Origin: Mauremys mutica
Lineage: Eukaryota > Chordata > Testudines > Geoemydidae
Direction: 5' to 3'
Assembly (NCBI RefSeq): GCF_020497125.1
Contig: NC_059072.1
Location: 275,572,045 to 275,636,044 of the forward strand
Length of the DNA stretch: 64,000 nucleotides
Of this stretch, positions 47,494 through 56,990 are shown in pieces (the first letter of the stretch is position 1; the number at the start of each line of letters is the position of its first letter). The notes beneath the pieces were generated by a model. It made no database searches. It was given only the letters and a program-made list of their open reading frames with translations, and was not told where the DNA came from. Made by a program: the position numbers and the translations under genes.

Positions 47494-48754
47494 TGTACTG
47501 TCTTTAAAAAACTTGTCTTTAAAAAAAGTTAGATAATAGATTTCTTAGTCATTTTTAGAATATAGTGATAATGTGACCTACACAGATATTTTCTGAAGTT
47601 AATGCTATTTTAAAGCCATAACAATGAACTCACTGTAAACTTTTTGTTTTAATTGGAACTCAGGCTAAAAGAAGCACTAAAGGGAACCCTGAAACCCAGA
47701 CTCAACTCACAATTTATATGAAGTGTTTAATTACATGGTGATGTAGATATATTAGATATAACAAAGGACTGGCTTTCCCACTGACCATGTCTTAACAAAA
47801 AGTGTTAATACTATCCTGTACATAACAATAAAAGAAAAGCTGAGGCCATAGAAGATGAGAAGCAGGATCTATAACATAGCAACACTAGGTATCCCATAAG
47901 ATTTCCAAGACACTTATCTCATTCTGTTCTTTGAGAAATGAAACCTGAGATTCTGTAAATTGAAACAAAGCAAGAAAGCTTAAAAGCTGCATACTGCTCC
48001 TTCACAGTGCGGCCTTGGAATAATGAAAGGTCAAGACCAGTGATCATCCGTCTCCATAATTTCACTAGCAATTGGCAAACACAATTTAGAAACTGCCAGG
48101 AAGTGAAATTGATCTCACTCCTGGAGAAAAGAGTATCTATCTCTTAAGATTTCTTTACTTTGGTATAATGACAACAAAAAAAAATCAACTACATTCATTG
48201 CTAACTTTATGAAGTCCACACAGCTTGTACTACACCCTATATTTCAGTGAATGTTACCTATCAAACCAAAATTTTAATGATGTTAAAGTTGGCTGTGCGA
48301 AACCTAATGAAAGCAAGTAAAGTTACACTTGTGAATGGATCTGTATAAAGCTTTACGATTAGTATGAATGCAATACAGATTATGTGACTGAATTTGTGGA
48401 GTGGATTCATAGCAACATTTAATTATTTTTATCAGTGAATAGAGCTTTTTGCTACAAACATGGTAAAATTTCACCATAGACAAGAGGTAAGCATTTTTGT
48501 GTAAATTGCCATATTTGGCAAAGAAATGTTGCTTATTTTATTGACAAATTGATAGCTTCTAGAAACAATTTTTTAATTATTTTCAAAGAAAACCCATTTG
48601 AAAAAAAAGTTGTAAATTACACATTTTACTGTCATACTACGTAGTGAGGAGTTGTGGGCGAGTGTGCTTGAAATGAAGGGAGAAGAGCACAAAAATGTCT
48701 GGAGTCTATGTATGCATTATAGGTGGAGATGGCAGTACTGGGTATATTTAAGGC
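47494..48754. other. Stretch without a recognised gene
   Basis: AT-rich DNA with no known repeat, domain or RNA gene that I can see. Confidence 0.55.
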
Positions 48755-48889
48755 TATGCCTTAGCTATGGAAACTATGCCAACATAGCTGTTTTGGCTTA
48801 GCTGTTAGCATAACCCTGTAGCTAGACACAGCCTACACTGGCAGAAGGAGTATTTCCACTGGAGTAGAACCACCATCACCTCAATCTGT
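48755..48889. mobile_element. MITE fragment abutting the Harbinger left end
   Basis: AACTATGCCAACATAGCTG, GCTAGACACAGCCTACACTG and GCAGAAGGAGTATTTCCACT resemble the interior of Harbinger-related MITEs such as the one at 52960. The piece ends exactly where the Harbinger terminus begins. Confidence 0.5.
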
Positions 48890-48907
48890 GGGTACGTCTA
48901 CACTACG
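48890..48907 (+). repeat. Harbinger left terminal inverted repeat
   Basis: GGGTACGTCTACACTACG. It matches the right end at TCTACACTACG, and the outermost bases differ. It is the likely transposase and Myb-protein recognition region, by family analogy. Confidence 0.8.
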
Positions 48908-49258
48908 GGATTATTCCGATTTTACATAAACCGGTTTAGCAAAACAGATTGTATAAAATCGAGTGCGCGCGGCCACACTAAACACATTAAATCGGTGGTG
49001 TGCGTCCACGGTCCAAGGCTAGCGTCGATTTCTGGAACGTTGCACTGTGGGTAGCTATCCCGTAGCTATCACATAGTTCCCGCAGCCTCCCCCGCCCCTT
49101 GGAATTTCCAGGTTGAGATCCCAGTGCCTGATGGGGCAAAAATCATTGTCGCGGGTGGTTCTGGGTACACCCTCACCCCTCCCTCCCTGAAAGCAGCAGA
49201 CAACCGTTTCGCGCCTTTTTTGCTTGGTGAACTGTGCAGACGCCATAACACAGCAAGC

Positions 49259-50548
49259 ATGGACCCTGCTCAGCTCAATACCGCAATCGTGGATGTTTTA
49301 AACACCTCGCGCACTCTCGTGCAGTATATGGTGAACCAGGACCTTCAAAGCGAGGCGAGGAGGAGGCGGATACGGCAGCGCGGCGATGACAGTGATGAGG
49401 ATGAAGACACAGAATTCTCTCAAACCGTGGGCCCCTGCGCTTTGGAGATCCTGATGGTAATGGGGCAGATTCTATCCATTGAACGCCGATTTTGGGCCCG
49501 GGAAACAAGCACTGACTGGTGGGACCGCATTGTGTTGCAGGTGTGGGACGATTCCCAGTGGCTGCGAAACTTTCACATGCGTAAGGGCACTTTCATGGAA
49601 CTTTGTGACTTGCTTTCCCCTGCCCTGAAACGCCATAATAACAAGATGAGAGCAGCCCTCACAGTAGAGAAGCGAGTGGTGATAGCCCTGTGGAAGCTTG
49701 CAACGCCAGACAGCTACCGGTCAGTCGGGAATCAATTTGGAGTTGGAAAATCTACTGTGGGGGCTGCTGTGATGCAAGTAGCCAAAGCAATCACTAAGCT
49801 GCTGCTACGAAAGGTTGTGACTCTGGGAAACGTGCAGGCCATAGTGGATGTCTTTGCTGCACTGGGATTCCCTAACTGTGGGGGGGTGATAGATGGAACC
49901 CATATCACTATCTTGGCACCGGAGCACCAGGGCACCCAGTATGTAAACCGGAAGGGGTACTTTTCAATGGTGCTGCAAGCACTGGTGGATCACAAGGGAC
50001 GTTTCACCAACATCCACGTGGGATGGCCAGGAAGGGTTCATGACGCTCGCGTATTCAGAAGCACTACTCTGTTTAAACGGCTGCAGCAAGGGAATTACTT
50101 CCCAGACCAGAAATTAACAGTTGGGGATGTTGAAATGCCTGTCGTTATCCTGGGGGACCCAGCCTACCCCTTGATGCCATGGCTCATGAAGCCATACACA
50201 GGCAGCCTGGACAGTGGTCAGGATCTGTTCAATTACAGGCTGAGCAAGTGCAGAATGGTGGTGGAATGTGCATTTGGCCGTTTAAAGGTGCGCTGGCGCA
50301 CATTACTGACTCGCTCAGACCTCAGCCAAACCAATGTCCCCTATGTTATTGCTGCTTGCTGTATTCTCCACAATCTCTGTGAGAGTAAGGGTGAGACCTT
50401 TATGGCGGGGTGGGAGGCTGAGGCAAATCACCTGGCCGCTGATTACGCACAGCCAGACACCAGGGAGATTAGAAGAGCACACCAGGAAGCGGTGCGCATC
50501 AGAGAAGCTTTGAAAACGAGCTTCATCAATGGCCAGGGTACAGTGTGA
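49259..50548 (+). CDS. Harbinger DDE transposase (HARBI1-like), intact frame
   Basis: This is the nuclease of a PIF/Harbinger transposon, which cuts and joins element ends at 3-bp TWA targets in the nucleus. The frame is open from 49124 (474 codons). I prefer the Met at 49259 (429 residues) because the 5' part overlaps leader sequence and MDPAQLNTAIVDVL starts the conserved protein. Counted from the longer start: an acidic patch at 88-96, a helix-turn-helix-like region about 195-228 (SVGNQFGVGKSTVGAAV), and a DDE_Tnp_4 domain about 250-415. The triad is D257 (GVIDGTH), D345 (ILGDPAYPL) and E381 (VVECAFGRLK). GWPGRVHDARVF (300-311) and AACCILHNLCE (410-420) are family signatures. There is no internal stop or shift and no intron. 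AATAAA follows at 50643. It is probably not a host-recruited gene, since both transposon ends are present. Confidence 0.92.
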   Translation: MDPAQLNTAIVDVLNTSRTLVQYMVNQDLQSEARRRRIRQRGDDSDEDEDTEFSQTVGPCALEILMVMGQILSIERRFWARETSTDWWDRIVLQVWDDSQWLRNFHMRKGTFMELCDLLSPALKRHNNKMRAALTVEKRVVIALWKLATPDSYRSVGNQFGVGKSTVGAAVMQVAKAITKLLLRKVVTLGNVQAIVDVFAALGFPNCGGVIDGTHITILAPEHQGTQYVNRKGYFSMVLQALVDHKGRFTNIHVGWPGRVHDARVFRSTTLFKRLQQGNYFPDQKLTVGDVEMPVVILGDPAYPLMPWLMKPYTGSLDSGQDLFNYRLSKCRMVVECAFGRLKVRWRTLLTRSDLSQTNVPYVIAACCILHNLCESKGETFMAGWEAEANHLAADYAQPDTREIRRAHQEAVRIREALKTSFINGQGTV

Positions 50549-50642
50549 CTGCTGTGTTTGTTGATGAACACCCACCCCCGTTGATTGACTCATTCCCTGT
50601 AAGCAACTCACCCTCCCGCTTCGAGTACAGCTTACTTATGCA

Positions 50643-50682
50643 AATAAAGGCACTATATTTTTAAAATCATGATTTATTTATT
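50643..50682. terminator. Facing poly(A) signals of the two Harbinger genes
   Basis: AATAAA at 50643-50648 lies 95 bases after the transposase stop on the + strand. Two overlapping minus-strand AATAAA copies (50673-50682) lie about 85 bases past the end of the Myb-gene frame. The convergent transcripts should end within tens of bases of each other, or overlap. This is inferred from sequence only. Confidence 0.6.
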
Positions 50683-50765
50683 AATTCATTATAAAAAGAG
50701 GGAGAGAAGTAAGGGTGTGATTTGGGAGGAGGATAGGAGGGATGGAGAAAGGCAGTAAAAAAATT

Positions 50766-51235
50766 TCACATTAATGACAGCCTTCTGGTTGGGCTGTCCA
50801 CGGGGGTGGAGTGGGTGGGTGCACGGAGCCTCCCCCCACGGGTTCTTACACGTCTGGGTGAGGAGGATGTGGAACATGGTGAGGGTTGAGGGTGGTTATA
50901 CAGGGGCTGCAGCGGCACTCTGTGCTCCTGCTGCCGTTCCTGAAGCTCTACCAGACGCCAGAGCATGTCAGTTTGATCACGCAGCAGCCCCAGAGTTGCA
51001 TCCCGCCACCGCTGATCTTCCTGCCGCCACCTCTGATTTTCCTGCCGGTCTTCCTGCCGCCACCTCTCATCTCGGGTGTCCCTCCTGTCCTCACGTTCAC
51101 TGGCCTCTTTCCTGTAATTTGATACCACGTCCTTCCACTCATTCAGATGAGCTCTTTCCTTGCGTGTAACTTCCATAATATCTGAGAACATTTCATCTCG
51201 CGTCTTCTTTTTCCTCCGCCTTATCTGGGCTAGCC
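50766..51235 (-). pseudogene. Harbinger Myb-like gene, probable second exon
   Basis: The minus-strand frame is open from about 51235 through LAQIRRRKKKTRDEMFSDI to the stop at 50766. The body is a charged helix/coiled-coil stretch with an E/D-R-R-W-R-Q-E-D repeat (EREDRRDTRDERWRQEDRQE), then LLRDQTDMLWRLVELQERQQ and a Pro/Ser-rich tail (HPQPSPCSTSSSPRRVRTRG). In this family the C-terminal exon follows the Myb-domain exon after an intron. An in-frame TAA just upstream (near 51238) and an AG around 51230-51236 fit a splice acceptor. The exon itself is intact. It is called a pseudogene only because exon 1 has a nonsense codon. Confidence 0.7.
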
Positions 51236-52033
51236 TTTAGAATGGAGTAGGGAGGCTTGAAAAATTTGCAGCTGCATGAGGGAGAGAAGTATTTAAAAAG
51301 ATACATTTTACAGAACAATGGTTATACTCTTTCACAGTGAACAGCACTATTCACCTTACATAGCACATGTGATTTCCCTACAAGGTCGCATTTTTCATCT
51401 TAATACTGAGTGCCTGCAGATCTGGGGTTACAGATCTCACAGACACAGGTCCGGGCATCAGAATTCAGCTTGCATGCGGCCATGGTAAGCCACTGTCTTT
51501 CGGCTTCTGCAGTGATTTACCCCTCCCCCCAACGCATGGCTAATACCATGCTAGCTCCCTGCTAATCAACACCCTTCCCCCCCCCACTGCCTGTCTGGTA
51601 GCTTGGGGAAGATCCCCGCTGACCAAACACGAAAAAGATCATCGGCATTTCACTTCTCCCCTCCCCCCACTTGGCTACATGCAGGAAAGGGTTTTCTTTT
51701 AAGCTGCTGCAGTCCACGAACCCAGTAGGAAAATGGCCATCCCCCTTACTAAAATTCCTGATTTTCAACCAGGTTACCCTGAACTATATCACTTTGCTGA
51801 GGATAAAACAGCGAGATAAAGAACGGATGCTTCTTGAATGCCAGCAATCACCGGGACCATACGCAGCTATGCTTTGCCTTGCAATTATACCTGATTACTT
51901 GCTACATGCATGGCGTGGTAAAGTGTCCTATCATGGTGGACGGAACAAGGCTGCCTTGCCCAGAAACCTTCTGCAAAGGCTTCTGGAGTACCTCCAGGAG
52001 CGCTTCATCGAGATGTCCCTGGAGGATTTCCGC
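51236..52033 (-). other. Presumed intron of the Harbinger Myb-like gene
   Basis: This stretch lies between the two open exons. The part 51900-52030 resembles the reverse complement of 5555-5690 in the old Harbinger copy, including GCAAAGGCTTCTGGAGTACC against GGTACTCTGCAATCCTTTGC. It is therefore an old, shared portion of the element and not a later insertion. The frames in it are not recognisable proteins. Confidence 0.55.
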
Positions 52034-52687
52034 TCAATCCCCAGACATGTCCGGGGTAGTGGGTTGGGAGGGTAATTCCGTCAGGGTGAGAAAAAGCTCC
52101 TGGCTGTTGGGGCTCACAGAGTGCTGTGTGCTCTCTGCAAGGTCGTCCTCCTCACCTTCTTCATCGTCATCTTCCCCGTCCGCATAATCCTCAGCCATGG
52201 CAGAGATTACAGCCCCCACCTCGGAATCCACGGACAGGGGTGGGGTACTTGTGGCGCAGCCCCCTAAAATAGCATGCAGCTCAGCGTAGAAGCGGCATGT
52301 TTTTGGCCCTGCCCCGGACCTTCCGTTTGCTTCTTTGGTTTTCTGGTAGGCTTGTCTGAGCTCCTTGACTTTCACTCTGTACTGCAGTGAGTCCCTGGTG
52401 TGGCCTTTATCCGTCATAGACCTTGCAATTCTTTCAAATACTTTTTCATTTCATTTTTTGGAACGCAGTTCTGTTAGCACTGAATCCTCTCCCCAGATAG
52501 CGATCAGATCCACTACCTCCCGTGCAGTCCATGCTGGGGCTCTTTTTTGATTCTCAGGAGACTGCACTGTTACCTGTGCAGATGAGCTGTGCGTGGTCAC
52601 CTGTAATGATGAGCTCTCCACGCTGGGGAAGCAGGAAATGAATTTCAAAACTTCGCGGGGCTTTTCCTGTTTATCTGGCCAGTGCAT
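52034..52687 (-). pseudogene. Harbinger Myb/SANT-like protein, exon 1, one nonsense codon
   Basis: In PIF/Harbinger elements this DNA-binding partner helps bring the transposase to the nucleus and to the element ends. From Met at 52687 the frame gives an N-terminal Ser/Gln-rich part, then APAWTAREVVDLIAIWGEDS, a trihelix Myb/SANT start. A TGA at 52451-52453 follows ELRSKK. Without a frame change it continues NEKVFERIARSMTDKGHTRD, VKELRQAYQKTKEANGRSG, ELHAILGG and an acidic stretch (DYADGEDDDEEGEEDDLAES), to a stop at 52034. A splice donor near this end would join it to the exon at 51235-50766. The single stop is the only lesion I see. A single substitution or sequencing error could explain it. 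Confidence 0.8.
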
Positions 52688-52938
52688 CAGAGTTCAGAAT
52701 GCTGTCCAGAGCGGTCACAGTGGTGCACTGTGGGATACCGCCCGGAGGCCAATACCGTTGATTTGCGGCCACACTAACCCTATTCCGATATGTTAATCCT
52801 GATATTAGCGCTACTCCTCTCGTCGGGAAGGAGTACAGAAACCGATTTAAAGAGCCATTAAAATCGATATAAGGGGCCTCTTAGTGTGGACGGGTGTGGT
52901 GTTAAATCGGTTTAACGCTCCTAAAACCGGTTTAAACG

Positions 52939-52956
52939 CGTAGTGTAGACCAGGCC
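52939..52956 (-). repeat. Harbinger right terminal inverted repeat
   Basis: On the minus strand this is GGCCTGGTCTACACTACG. It is followed outward by TAA (52957-52959), the typical Harbinger target triplet. Confidence 0.8.
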
Positions 52957-52959
52957 TAA

Positions 52960-54134
52960 GGCTATATCTACACTTAAATCGCTACTGCAGCACAACCACA
53001 GAGCTGAAGCTGCACACCTGTAGTGCTGCAGTGTAGTTCTCCTGGGGGAATTCTGTGCTACTGCATGCACACATAATTAATGAGCCACAGGGGGGTGGCT
53101 GAGTTGGGGCACAGAGACACATAGGGACAGGGGAGGTGAGTACAGAGCTACATAGGGACATGGGGAGGGGGTGCAGGGCAACATGGGGATGGGGGCAGTG
53201 GGTGTCTGAGTGGAGGTGCAGGGACACACAGGGACAGGGCAGATGTACCTGACTGAATGGAAAAGACAAGGGGTCAGCCAGGGGCTACACGGGGGAAGCT
53301 CCCTAACAATCCCTCTCCGCCCCCCAAAAAACCTGTTCCATATTTTTCCCATCCATACACAACAACCCTCCAAGTTCACACCCAGGCTCTTTCCCAGAAA
53401 TGTAATCCCTCTCCCTCAGCTCCTCCATTACCTCTGACTCCCCTAAGCCTTTGCACTGTTTCTGAGGGATGCCGGAAATACAGTTCTGTATTGTAGTTTA
53501 AATGAATTATTATTCAGAGGTCTTTAGTAATATGCCTAGTAAGGAATCTATTTGTCAAAAAAACATTTCCTGAATCTTTTTTGTTGTTTGTATTGTCACA
53601 GAAATACTTGAAGATGGGTATTTTGAAATAAATGACCAAAAATAATTGAAACTGGTGTGATTATATTGTGTTATTCTAACAAATAAAATATGCAGAATTT
53701 TTCAGAATTTTACAATATTGTATGCAGAATTTTTTTTTGTTGCAGCATTTTTTAAATTTTTTGGTGCAGAATTCCCCCACAAGTATTGTAGATACTTGCT
53801 ACATTGACAGGAAGGGTAGTTAATCTACCTCCCTGAGAGGCAGTAGCTAGGTAGATGGAAGAATTCTTCCTTCAACACCTCACTGTCTACACTGGGGGAG
53901 TAGATTGGCATAGCTACAACACTCAGGGGTGTGGATTTTTCTGACCTCTCAGAGATGGAACTATTCCAATGTATGTTTTCAGTGTTGACCAGCCCTAAGT
54001 TAGCTACATTGTCCATCAACAAATCTGGGGGTTAGGCTGGCATAGCTATGTTGGTCAAGGATCTGTTTGTTTTTTTCCCCACAACTCTGAATGACATAGC
54101 TATGTTGACCTAACTTTTAAGTGTAAACCAAGCC
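52960..54134. mobile_element. Harbinger-related MITE split by a hAT-type element
   Basis: It starts GGCTATATCTACACTTAAA and ends AGTGTAAACCAAGCC, with TAA on both sides (52957-52959 and 54135-54137). Without the insertion at 53037-53783 it is about 430 bp. Interior words such as CTCAGGGGTGTGGATTTTTC and CCTCCCTGAGAGGCAGTAGC match the family of 46898. Its left end and the Harbinger right end share the same TAA. Confidence 0.8.
53037..53783. mobile_element. hAT-type element nested in the MITE
   Basis: The ends are TTCTCCTGGGGGAATTCTG (53037-53055) and, on the minus strand, CTTGTGGGGGAATTCTG (53783-53767). The flanks CAGTGTAG (53029-53036) and TATTGTAG (53784-53791) agree at 6 of 8 bases, and the host MITE continues on both sides. 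The interior has an imperfect minisatellite of GACACATAGGGACAGGG-like units at 53105-53245. The frames in it (for example 52982-53379 on -) are Pro/Cys/Ser-rich translations of this repeat, and no transposase is visible. Confidence 0.75.
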
Positions 54135-54137
54135 TAA

Positions 54138-54689
54138 TGTTGTCTGACGCTTTCCATTATAAGATACTGCTTTCAGTTGCTTGCCACTTCTCCAAACTTT
54201 AACCATTCAGGCTGCAATTTTCCAGGTGAGGTGTCTACCACAGGCTGATTTTTCTGGGGACATTTTAGTTAAAATGATTCAGTCATTAAAGAGAATGATA
54301 TTAAGGGAAAAATGCATTGTTTTACCCATGAAGAAGTTAAATTGTTATTAAATGTTAAATGTTTCTATGAATCATATCCACAAATACAACCATGTCAACT
54401 CTATTTTGTTCATATTCATCACGAAGTTCTCACAGCTCCATTAAAACTTCCTTTTATTTATACGTGGATGATAGTAGAGGAAGAAAGGGGAAAGAGCTGG
54501 ATTTGGTGAATAGGAGCCAAGGGAGAGCAAGGGACTGCGTGTGTGGGTGGATAGGAGCAGAAGGGAAGGGATCAGGAGCTATGAATGGATAGAGATAGGA
54601 GTGGAAGTAGGAAGGGGGTGGGGAGTTTCCTCAAAACTACACAAAAACTTCAGTTAGGCCACTAGTTTGCTCAAGCCACTGCTTATCAT
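54138..54689. other. Short unique stretch, no gene
   Basis: Nothing recognisable apart from a purine-rich piece at 54475-54625. Confidence 0.55.
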
Positions 54690-54898
54690 GGTGACTAATA
54701 TTGTCTCATTGTTTCCTTGTACTCCTCCATCTATCTGTCTGTATCCATTCGTCCCTTTTCTTATTCTTAGAATGTAAGCTCTTTGGGAAAGGGTCCATCT
54801 TTTTGACTTGTGTTTATACAGTGCCTAGTACAATAGGGTCTGCTCCATCACTAAGGCTTTTAGATGTTACAGTAATACAAATAGTAAGTAAGTGTTGT
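54690..54898 (+). mobile_element. L3-type LINE tail, copy 3
   Basis: It has GTGACTAATATTGTCTCATT, CTATCTGTCTGTATCCATTC, AGAATGTAAGCTCTTTGGGA, ACAGTGCCTAGTACAATAGG and a final GTAATACAAATAGTAAG, in the order of the other copies. Confidence 0.7.
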
Positions 54899-55094
54899 GG
54901 TAAACAGATACAGACTTGGGGGATGAGTAACAAGGGCAGAAGAGTCTGTAGTCAACTACAGCAAACTCCATTCTAGAACCTGGAATTGAACCCAGGAATC
55001 TCGAGCCTCTATAGTCATCTGCTGTCAGAAAATATCTGTGACAGCTATTGTGATTAGCAAATTGTGAGTCTTTTTCCTTTCCAATACTGTATTG

Positions 55095-55424
55095 CAGGGG
55101 TTAGCAACCTCTGGCATGCGACTCGCCAGGGTGAGCACCCTGGCGAGCTGGGCCAGTTAGCTGCCACGTCGGCAGGTTCGGCCAATCGTGGCTCCCACTG
55201 GCCGCGGTTCACCGTCCCAGGCCAATGGGGGCGGCGGGAAATGCAGTGGGCCGAGGGATGTGCTGGCCGTGGCTTCCCGCCACCCTCATTGTCCTGGGAC
55301 GGTGAACCATGGCCAGTGGGAGCCACGATCGGCCAAACCTACTGACGCGGCAGTTAAACAAACTGGCCCGTCCGGTCAGGGTGCTTACCCTGGCGAGCCG
55401 CGTGCCAGAGGTTGCCGACCCCTG
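55095..55424. mobile_element. Palindromic hAT-type MITE, copy 3, exact duplication
   Basis: The 330-bp element starts CAGGGGTTAGCAACCTCTGG and ends AGGTTGCCGACCCCTG, with exact CTGTATTG flanks (55087-55094 and 55425-55432). It is the most CpG-rich copy, with long inverted halves. The 90 or so codon frames on both strands are the palindrome read through. Confidence 0.96.
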
Positions 55425-55499
55425 CTGTATTGCATACTCAACCTATTACTGCTATCTGTTAGCTCATGACTCAGAGGTTTGTGCTATGGAAAAGAATTC

Positions 55500-56215
55500 T
55501 CAGATTGACTACCATTGTAGTCAGCCTCATCGTACTGTTACCTCCATAAAGTTATCAAACTCAGTCTAAAAACAAGTTAGGTTTTTTGCCCCCACTGCTC
55601 CACTTGGAAGGCTGTTCCAGAGCTTCACTCCTCTACTGATTAGAGACCTGTGCCTAATTTCAAGCCTAAACTAGTTTGATACCTAGTTTATATCCATTTG
55701 TTTTTATGTCAAGATTGGTGCTTAACTTAAGTAACTCTTCTCCCTCCTTGGTATTTATTCCTCTCATATATTTATAGAGAGCAATCATATATCACGTCAT
55801 CCTTAATTTTATTAGGGTAAACAAGCCAAACTCTTTGAGTCTGTTTTCATAAGGTAGGTTTTCCATTCCTCTAACCATCCTAGTAGCCCTTCTCTGCACC
55901 TGTTCCAGTTTGAATTCATCTTTATTAAATATGGGAGGTCAGAATTGCACACTGTTTTCCAGATGAGGTCTCACTAGTGTCTTGTATAATGTTATTACAA
56001 CTTCCTTATCTCTACTGGAAATACCTCACCTGAGGTATTTCATTAGCCTTTTCACGGTTACATCACAATGGTGGCTCATACTGTGATCAACAAATCCACA
56101 AAGGTCTTTTGCCTCCTTTTTCACTTTCAACTGATAACTCCCCAGCTTATAGGGAAAAAAATTGTTGTTAGTCCCTAAATGCATGACCTTGCACATTTCA
56201 ATATTGAAGCTGTAG
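55500..56215 (-). mobile_element. CR1 LINE 3' fragment, minus strand
   Basis: The + strand shows TGCCCCCACTGCTCCACTTG, CTAATTTCAAGCCTAAACTA, GTATTTATTCCTCTCATATA, CACCTGTTCCAGTTTGAATT and CCCTAAATGCATGACCTTGC. These match the corresponding CR1 parts at 17600-18220 in the same orientation. It is truncated on the 5' side and more diverged than the CR1 at 17156. Confidence 0.85.
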
Positions 56216-56340
56216 GTGAGTTTAGGAGTTATGTGCCAGGTGCTCCCTTCTGTATTCTATATAATGAAACGTATCATCAATCTGTTGTTGTCCTTTTGTT
56301 CATGTAAATACAGATTGTCTGGTTATACCTAAAGAAGGAC

Positions 56341-56990
56341 AGGAGACATTACATATGATTTTAATCAGGCTTCAACTTTATTATTAGATGTCTGGGACTA
56401 CCTGGCAGATAAAAGTATATGGTGCAGGTTCATTCAATAACTTCCTAGAGGGCTTCCATCAGTCTCTGCTCCCCCTTATTCCATCCAGGTCACCCAGCCG
56501 AACCATTGCTGGGACCTTCCCATCCACACAGACCCCATGTATGAGGGTTAAGGTGAGCTATAAGAAAGTCTCTCTACCCTGCCAATCATAGAATTACCCC
56601 ACACCCCATTCGTTCCTGTAACAGTCACCTCCTTTTTTAGTCTTTTCCCAAGCCATTTATCCAGTCACTGTATACCTTCCACATGGAGTAGCCACACTGG
56701 ACATCTGTCACAAGGAGGCATCAGCCATTAGCTTGGCTGTCTTCTCCCCAAACCCTGTTGGGTTCCCAGACATCTCCCAATGCCTTCTTTTCTCTCAGTC
56801 AAAAACATGTTATCACCTAAGTCTGACAAGTGAATGTCATCCTCCTGAAAAAACTCTGGAGCTCCATACACTATCCCAGAATTCAAAGTTACCACCCCTC
56901 CTATGGTCCCAAGGAATCTGGCCACCTCCCTGTTCACAGAACAACTTGCCCTGCATTGAAGCATGTCTGACCATACAATTTTAACTCCTG
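56341..56990 (-). mobile_element. Retroelement 3' end with SGNH-like ORF (DIRS/Ngaro-like?)
   Basis: The minus strand carries an SGNH-like C-terminus (56964-56728) and then about 390 bases of 3' sequence ending with AATAATAAAGTTGAAGCCTG (poly(A)-signal-like) near 56365. I associate this ORF type with tyrosine-recombinase retroelements (DIRS/Ngaro), which can encode SGNH hydrolases, but no recombinase or RT is visible here. The family call is tentative. Confidence 0.45.
56728..56964 (-). pseudogene. SGNH-hydrolase-like C-terminal fragment
   Basis: The minus frame contains NREVARFLGTIGGVVTLNSG, then PEFFQEDDIHLSDLGDNMFL. N-R-x-V followed by an E/D-D-x-H-L-S-x-x-G-N block is the end of SGNH hydrolases as found in retroelement ORFs, with the D-x-x-H catalytic pair (here D-D-I-H). 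Block I (GDS) is not present, so the piece lacks the nucleophile. It ends in a stop at 56728. It is not homologous in any visible way to the CR1 ORF1 SGNH part at 21214-22238, beyond sharing the motif type. Confidence 0.5.

Larger units (their letters stand above)
48890..52956. mobile_element. PIF/Harbinger transposon, near complete (about 4.07 kb)
   Basis: The left terminus is GGGTACGTCTACACTACG (48890-48907). The right terminus, read inward on the minus strand, is GGCCTGGTCTACACTACG (52956-52939). They share TCTACACTACG. Subterminal AAACCGGTTTA-type words occur inside both ends (near 48927 and 52925). Two genes converge: a DDE transposase (+, 49259-50548) and a Myb/SANT-like gene (-, 52687 to about 50766). 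The right flank is TAA (52957-52959), the expected type of 3-bp target, but the left flank (CTG or TGT) does not match. It is the least decayed element in the window. Confidence 0.9.

Noticed and set aside
49124..49258. N-terminal 45 codons of the transposase frame
   Set aside because: Open but without family-like sequence. The conserved protein starts at the Met at 49259, though the longer form cannot be excluded.
48890..52956. Host-recruited HARBI1-like gene
   Set aside because: Both transposon termini and the Myb-like partner are present, so this is a transposon copy rather than a recruited single-copy gene.
52982..53379. Proline/cysteine-rich minus frames
   Set aside because: They translate the minisatellite inside the nested hAT-type element.
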